Source of the DNA: Burkholderia sp. WSM2230
GTDB taxonomy: Bacteria > Pseudomonadota > Gammaproteobacteria > Burkholderiales > Burkholderiaceae
Length of the DNA stretch: 64,000 bases
Direction: 5' to 3'
Assembly (NCBI RefSeq): GCF_000472445.1
Contig: NZ_AXAJ01000018.1
Location: forward strand, 1 to 64,000
Part shown: piece after piece, positions 61,392 through 64,000 of the stretch
Position numbering within the stretch: the stretch's first letter is position 1
Layout: each line of letters begins with the position of its first letter
Made by a program: the position numbers and the translations under genes
Notes under the pieces: model-generated
Databases searched by the model: none
The model's input: only the letters and a program-made list of their open reading frames with translations
Told to the model about the DNA's origin: nothing

Positions 61392-62174
61392 TCAGCTCAT
61401 CCAGTTGCCGCCGTCGACGTTAAGCGTTTGCGCGGTGATGTAGTCCGCATCCGCCGATGCGAGGAAGAGCGCCGCGCCCGTCAGATCCTCCGGCACGCCC
61501 ATGCGCCCGAGCGGCACCGCTTCGCCGACGAGGCGCTTCTTCTCGCCGAGCGGCCGGTTTTCGTAACGGGCGAAGAGCGCGTCGACTTCCTTCCACATCG
61601 GCGTATCGACGACACCCGGCGCGATGCCGTTCACATTGATCTTGTACGGCGCGAGCGCGAGTGCCGCGGATTGCGTATAGCTGAGCACGGCGGCCTTGGT
61701 CGCGCAGTAATGCGACACGAGCGCTTCGCCGCGCCGCCCCGCTTGCGACGACATATTGATGATCTTGCCGCCGCGGCCTTGCTCGACCATGTGCCGCGCG
61801 ACGGCTTGCATGAGAAAGAACATGCCTTTCACGTTGACCGCGAAGAGGCGATCGAACACGTCCCAGGATTCGTCGAGAATCGGGCGCATGTCGAAAAGCG
61901 CCGCATTGTTGAAGAGAATGTCGATCTGGCCGAAACGCTCCACGGTGCCCGCCACGATGCGCTCGATATCCTCGCGGCGCGTGACGTCCGCACTCACCGT
62001 CAGCACGCGCTCGCCATGCGAGGCGCGCAGCGTGTCGCCGAAACTGTCCGCCGGCTTGACGTCGACGAGCACGCATTGCGCGCCTTCGTCCAGATAGCGC
62101 CGCGCTACGGCTTCGCCTATGCCGCTTGCCGCGCCCGTCAGAATGGCCACCTTGTCTTGCAATCGTGCCGCCAC
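61392..62174 (-). CDS. smoS: sorbitol dehydrogenase (SmoS-type SDR)
   Basis: A 260-residue SDR. NAD loop TGAASGIGEAVA with an Asp in VLVDVKP, NNAALFDMRPI, then MSSQAGRRGEALVSHYCATKAA (Ser, Tyr-x3-Lys) and the C-terminus ITAQTLNVDGGNWMS. These closely match what I recall of Rhodobacter SmoS, including the final NVDGGNWMS and IAPGVVDTPMWKEVDA. It oxidises sorbitol (L-iditol, galactitol) to fructose (or tagatose). It is the first gene of the minus arm, and its promoter region carries the 29-bp element. Confidence 0.92.
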   Translation of the reverse strand: MAARLQDKVAILTGAASGIGEAVARRYLDEGAQCVLVDVKPADSFGDTLRASHGERVLTVSADVTRREDIERIVAGTVERFGQIDILFNNAALFDMRPILDESWDVFDRLFAVNVKGMFFLMQAVARHMVEQGRGGKIINMSSQAGRRGEALVSHYCATKAAVLSYTQSAALALAPYKINVNGIAPGVVDTPMWKEVDALFARYENRPLGEKKRLVGEAVPLGRMGVPEDLTGAALFLASADADYITAQTLNVDGGNWMS

Positions 62175-62211
62175 GCTTTGTCTCCAGTTCAGTCCGCTTT
62201 TCGATGCGCGG

Positions 62212-62225
62212 TGAGCGAACGCTCA
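62212..62225. promoter_or_regulatory. 14-bp perfect palindrome upstream of smoS
   Basis: TGAGCG (62212–62217), AA, CGCTCA (62220–62225). It lies 38–51 bp before the smoS ATG, between the gene and the 29-bp element, a usual place for a repressor site. The dehydrogenase promoter has GAGCA-AA-TGCTC in a similar place. Confidence 0.5.
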
Positions 62226-62234
62226 TTGCGCGAT

Positions 62235-62263
62235 CAATTGCTCTGTTTGTGATCGAATGATCG
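62235..62263 (-). promoter_or_regulatory. 29-bp element shared with the plus arm, smoS copy
   Basis: Read on the minus strand it begins CGATCATTCG, then AT, CACAA, A, CAGAGCAA, T and TG. It matches the copy at 51870–51898 in 25 of 29 bases. Its end is 61 bp before the smoS ATG, versus 63 bp for the other arm. Confidence 0.65.
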
Positions 62264-62361
62264 GATACGCACCGGGCCATGTCAAGGCGCTCTGTCAGAT
62301 TTCGATGGTGCAGCGCGCAACGAGGGCTCGCCCCTCCTTGTACGCCGCTTACGCGCGTCTA

Positions 62362-62390
62362 CTGACATCAAGACAAGATACGTTATATCA
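62362..62390 (+). promoter_or_regulatory. possible promoter and metal-regulator site of the metal-ABC genes
   Basis: CTGACA (62362–62367) and TATATC (62384–62389) form a -35/-10 pair with 16-bp spacing. CGTTATATCATTGC around the -10 resembles the AT-rich core of Zur-type boxes, but the palindrome is poor. Confidence 0.35.
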
Positions 62391-62546
62391 TTGCGGACTC
62401 GTTTCACGACCCGCTTCCGTATCAGCACGACGCCTTGTGGCCGCGCGTTCCGAGCCGCCGCAACGGCGACGTCGCGGGCCTTTGCAGCGGCTTCAGACAC
62501 CGCGCATGTGCGCGGCTCATTCAACCCTCTTGCAGCAGGACACACC

Positions 62547-63506
62547 ATGAAGAAGATCGTCGCAATGTTGCTTCCGAAGTATGTCGCCGCCGTCACAACC
62601 GCGTTCGCGTTAAGCCATGCAGCTTTCGCCGCCGATGCGAAAATCCCCGTGGTCGCCGCGGAAAACTTCTACGGCGACGTGGTGCAGCAACTGGGCGGCG
62701 ACCGGGTCGACGTGACGAGCATTCTCAGCAACCCCGACCAGGACCCGCATCTGTTCGAGGCAAGCGCGAAGACGGCGCGCGCGTTGCAGCATGCAAGCCT
62801 TGTGGTCTACAACGGCGCCGACTACGATCCGTGGATGGCAAAATTGCTGGCTGCGTCCAACAGCACGCAGGGCACCAAGCGCAAGACGATCGTCGCGGCG
62901 GAGTTGACCGGCAAGAAGGGCGGCGACAACCCGCATCTCTGGTACGACCTCGCGACCATGCCGAAGGTGGCGCACGCGGTCACGGAGGCGCTCGTCGCGG
63001 CTGACCCGGCGCACAAGTCGGCGTACGATGCGAACCTCGCGAAGTTTCTCGATTCGCTGAAGCCGGTTCAGGCCAAGGTCGCCGAACTGCATGGCCGCTA
63101 CGCGGGCACGCCGGTCACGGCAACCGAGCCGGTATTCGGCTATATGTCGGATGCCATCGGGCTCGCCATGCGCAACATGCGCTTTCAGATGGCGGCCATG
63201 AACGACACCGAGGCGAGCGCGTCGGACATCGCCGCTTTCGAACGCGACCTGCGCGAAAAGCGCGTACGCGTACTGATCTATAACAGCCAGGCAACCGAGG
63301 CCCTGACCAAACGCATGTTGAATCTCGCGCAGCAATCGAAGGTGCCGACCGTGAGCGTCACCGAGACAGAACCCGCCGGCAGCACGTATCAGACGTGGAT
63401 GCTGTCGCAGCTCGACGCGCTCGGCGCGGCGCTCGCCAAGGGCAACGCCGGCAATGCAGGCAACGCGAAAGCAGCGGCTGCCGGCGCCAAAGGAAAAAGC
63501 CAATGA
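62547..63506 (+). CDS. metal-ion ABC importer substrate-binding protein (ZnuA-like)
   Basis: A 319-residue cluster A-I solute-binding protein. I start at 62547 (MKKIVAMLLPKYVAAV); the frame is open to 62391. The signal peptide ends in HAAFA. Likely ligands are His in DQDPHLFEASA and His in GDNPHLWYDLA. The third position, often His, is Glu in TATEPVFGYMSD. The His-rich loop of true ZnuA is absent. Zinc or manganese is likely. The C-terminus is a low-complexity Ala/Gly/Asn tail with a GNAGNAGNA run. The stop overlaps the next gene by four bases. Confidence 0.87.
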   Translation: MKKIVAMLLPKYVAAVTTAFALSHAAFAADAKIPVVAAENFYGDVVQQLGGDRVDVTSILSNPDQDPHLFEASAKTARALQHASLVVYNGADYDPWMAKLLAASNSTQGTKRKTIVAAELTGKKGGDNPHLWYDLATMPKVAHAVTEALVAADPAHKSAYDANLAKFLDSLKPVQAKVAELHGRYAGTPVTATEPVFGYMSDAIGLAMRNMRFQMAAMNDTEASASDIAAFERDLREKRVRVLIYNSQATEALTKRMLNLAQQSKVPTVSVTETEPAGSTYQTWMLSQLDALGAALAKGNAGNAGNAKAAAAGAKGKSQ

Positions 63507-64000
63507 CTGTCACTGGCCGCAGCACGCCAGCCACTACGGCCGCGAGCGCAGCGGCGCTCGCGGCAAACCGCCCGCCCGTGCTCGAACTCGATCACGTCAC
63601 GCTTGAACTCGGCGGCCGCACGATCCTGCGCGATACCGGTTTCGTCGTGAACCAGGGCGAATTCATCGGCGTGCTCGGGCCGAACGGCGCCGGCAAGACC
63701 ACGCTGATGCGCGCGGTGCTCGGCCTCGTGCCGGCGGCAAGCGGCACGATCCGCGTGCTCGGGCAAGCCGTGGCACGCGGCAACGCGTCGATCGGTTATA
63801 TGCCGCAAACGCGCAGCGCGCTTGCCGGGCGGCGCGTGCGTGGCCGCGATTTCGTCGCGATGGCGGCCGACGGCCACCGCTGGGGCCTGCCTCACGCCGA
63901 CACGAAAACACGCGCGGACGTCGAACGCGTGCTTGAACTGGTGGATGGCCGCAAGCTCGCCGAGCGGCCACTCTCCGAACTATCCGGCGGCGAGCGTCAG
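63503..64000 (+). CDS. metal-ion ABC importer ATPase, cut by the window edge
   Basis: Partial gene of 166 codons, reading MTVTGRSTPATTAA at the start and LSGGERQ at the window edge. Walker A is GPNGAGKTTLMRAV, and the Q-loop region is IGYMPQTRSALAG. The signature LSGGERQ is the last thing seen; Walker B and the rest lie beyond. An Ala-rich 25-residue N-terminal extension precedes the ABC fold. It is the ATPase for the metal-binding protein just upstream (overlap ATGA); the permease should follow outside the window. Confidence 0.93.
   Translation, partial: MTVTGRSTPATTAASAAALAANRPPVLELDHVTLELGGRTILRDTGFVVNQGEFIGVLGPNGAGKTTLMRAVLGLVPAASGTIRVLGQAVARGNASIGYMPQTRSALAGRRVRGRDFVAMAADGHRWGLPHADTKTRADVERVLELVDGRKLAERPLSELSGGERQ

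Larger units (their letters stand above)
62175..62546. other. divergent control region, smoS / metal-ABC gene
   Basis: The gap of 372 bp has no supported gene. It contains the perfect palindrome TGAGCG-AA-CGCTCA (62212–62225), the 29-bp element (62235–62263) and an AT-rich promoter-like patch around 62362–62390. Confidence 0.6.

Noticed and set aside
61143..62252. 369-codon plus-strand open frame antisense to smoS
   Set aside because: SmoS is clear on the other strand; the open frame is a shadow.

Overview
This 64 kb window is GC-rich, gene-dense chromosomal DNA from a Burkholderiaceae-type beta-proteobacterium. Gene content and order (lpxK–trm112–kdsB–adk, murJ–rpsT–argF–argG–murB–yajQ–plsY, tsaE–amiC, kynR/kynBUA) point to Burkholderia or Paraburkholderia, more likely Paraburkholderia. 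That assignment rests on gene order and protein sequence alone. I saw no tRNA, rRNA, CRISPR array, insertion sequence or prophage.

Layout. Positions 1–506 hold G-rich tandem repeats and no supported gene. Positions 507–7034 are an accessory block: a degenerate EAL-domain protein that overlaps tail-to-tail with an ECF41-like sigma factor, a stand-alone clpP, a NYN/OST-HTH RNA-nuclease-like protein, the frameshifted remnant of a PQQ-type quinoprotein, and a glycine-zipper lipoprotein. Positions 7400–24442 are housekeeping: sodB, xseA, the lipid A/KDO genes lpxK and kdsB, adk, an SDR, a SirB1-type protein, murJ, rpsT, argF, argG, murB, yajQ, plsY and a YbaK-type deacylase. Several Rho-independent terminators are clear here. 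Positions 24583–39814 hold an AMP-forming ligase, xerD, an MGMT-type methyltransferase, queG, tsaE, a Tat-exported AmiC amidase, an EamA exporter, a pirin, a thioredoxin–TPR protein, tcdA, pdxH, a cyclopropane synthase, a DUF72 protein, msrA and a flavin reductase. Positions 39883–43431 are the kynurenine pathway: an Lrp-family regulator divergent from kynB–kynU–kynA, which together convert tryptophan to anthranilate.

The most distinctive part is 43453–62174, two polyol-use systems side by side. The first (51575 down to 43453, minus strand) is an AraC regulator, a ribose-type ABC importer, a zinc alcohol dehydrogenase resembling erythritol/threitol dehydrogenases, an FGGY kinase and an SDR. 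Its substrate is unknown. The second is a sorbitol/mannitol/arabitol (smo/mtl-like) system in two convergent arms. The plus arm (51961–56003) has a mannitol/arabinitol dehydrogenase, a xylulokinase and a SorC-type regulator. The minus arm (62174 down to 56073) has a SmoS-like sorbitol dehydrogenase, the importer parts SmoE, SmoF, SmoG and SmoK, and a HAD phosphatase. Both arms carry a near-identical 29-bp element (51870–51898 and 62235–62263), pointing the same way and 61–63 nt before their start codons. I read it as the shared promoter/operator that joins the two arms into one regulon.

The window ends (62547–64000) in a metal-ion ABC importer: a substrate-binding protein and an ATPase cut off by the window edge.
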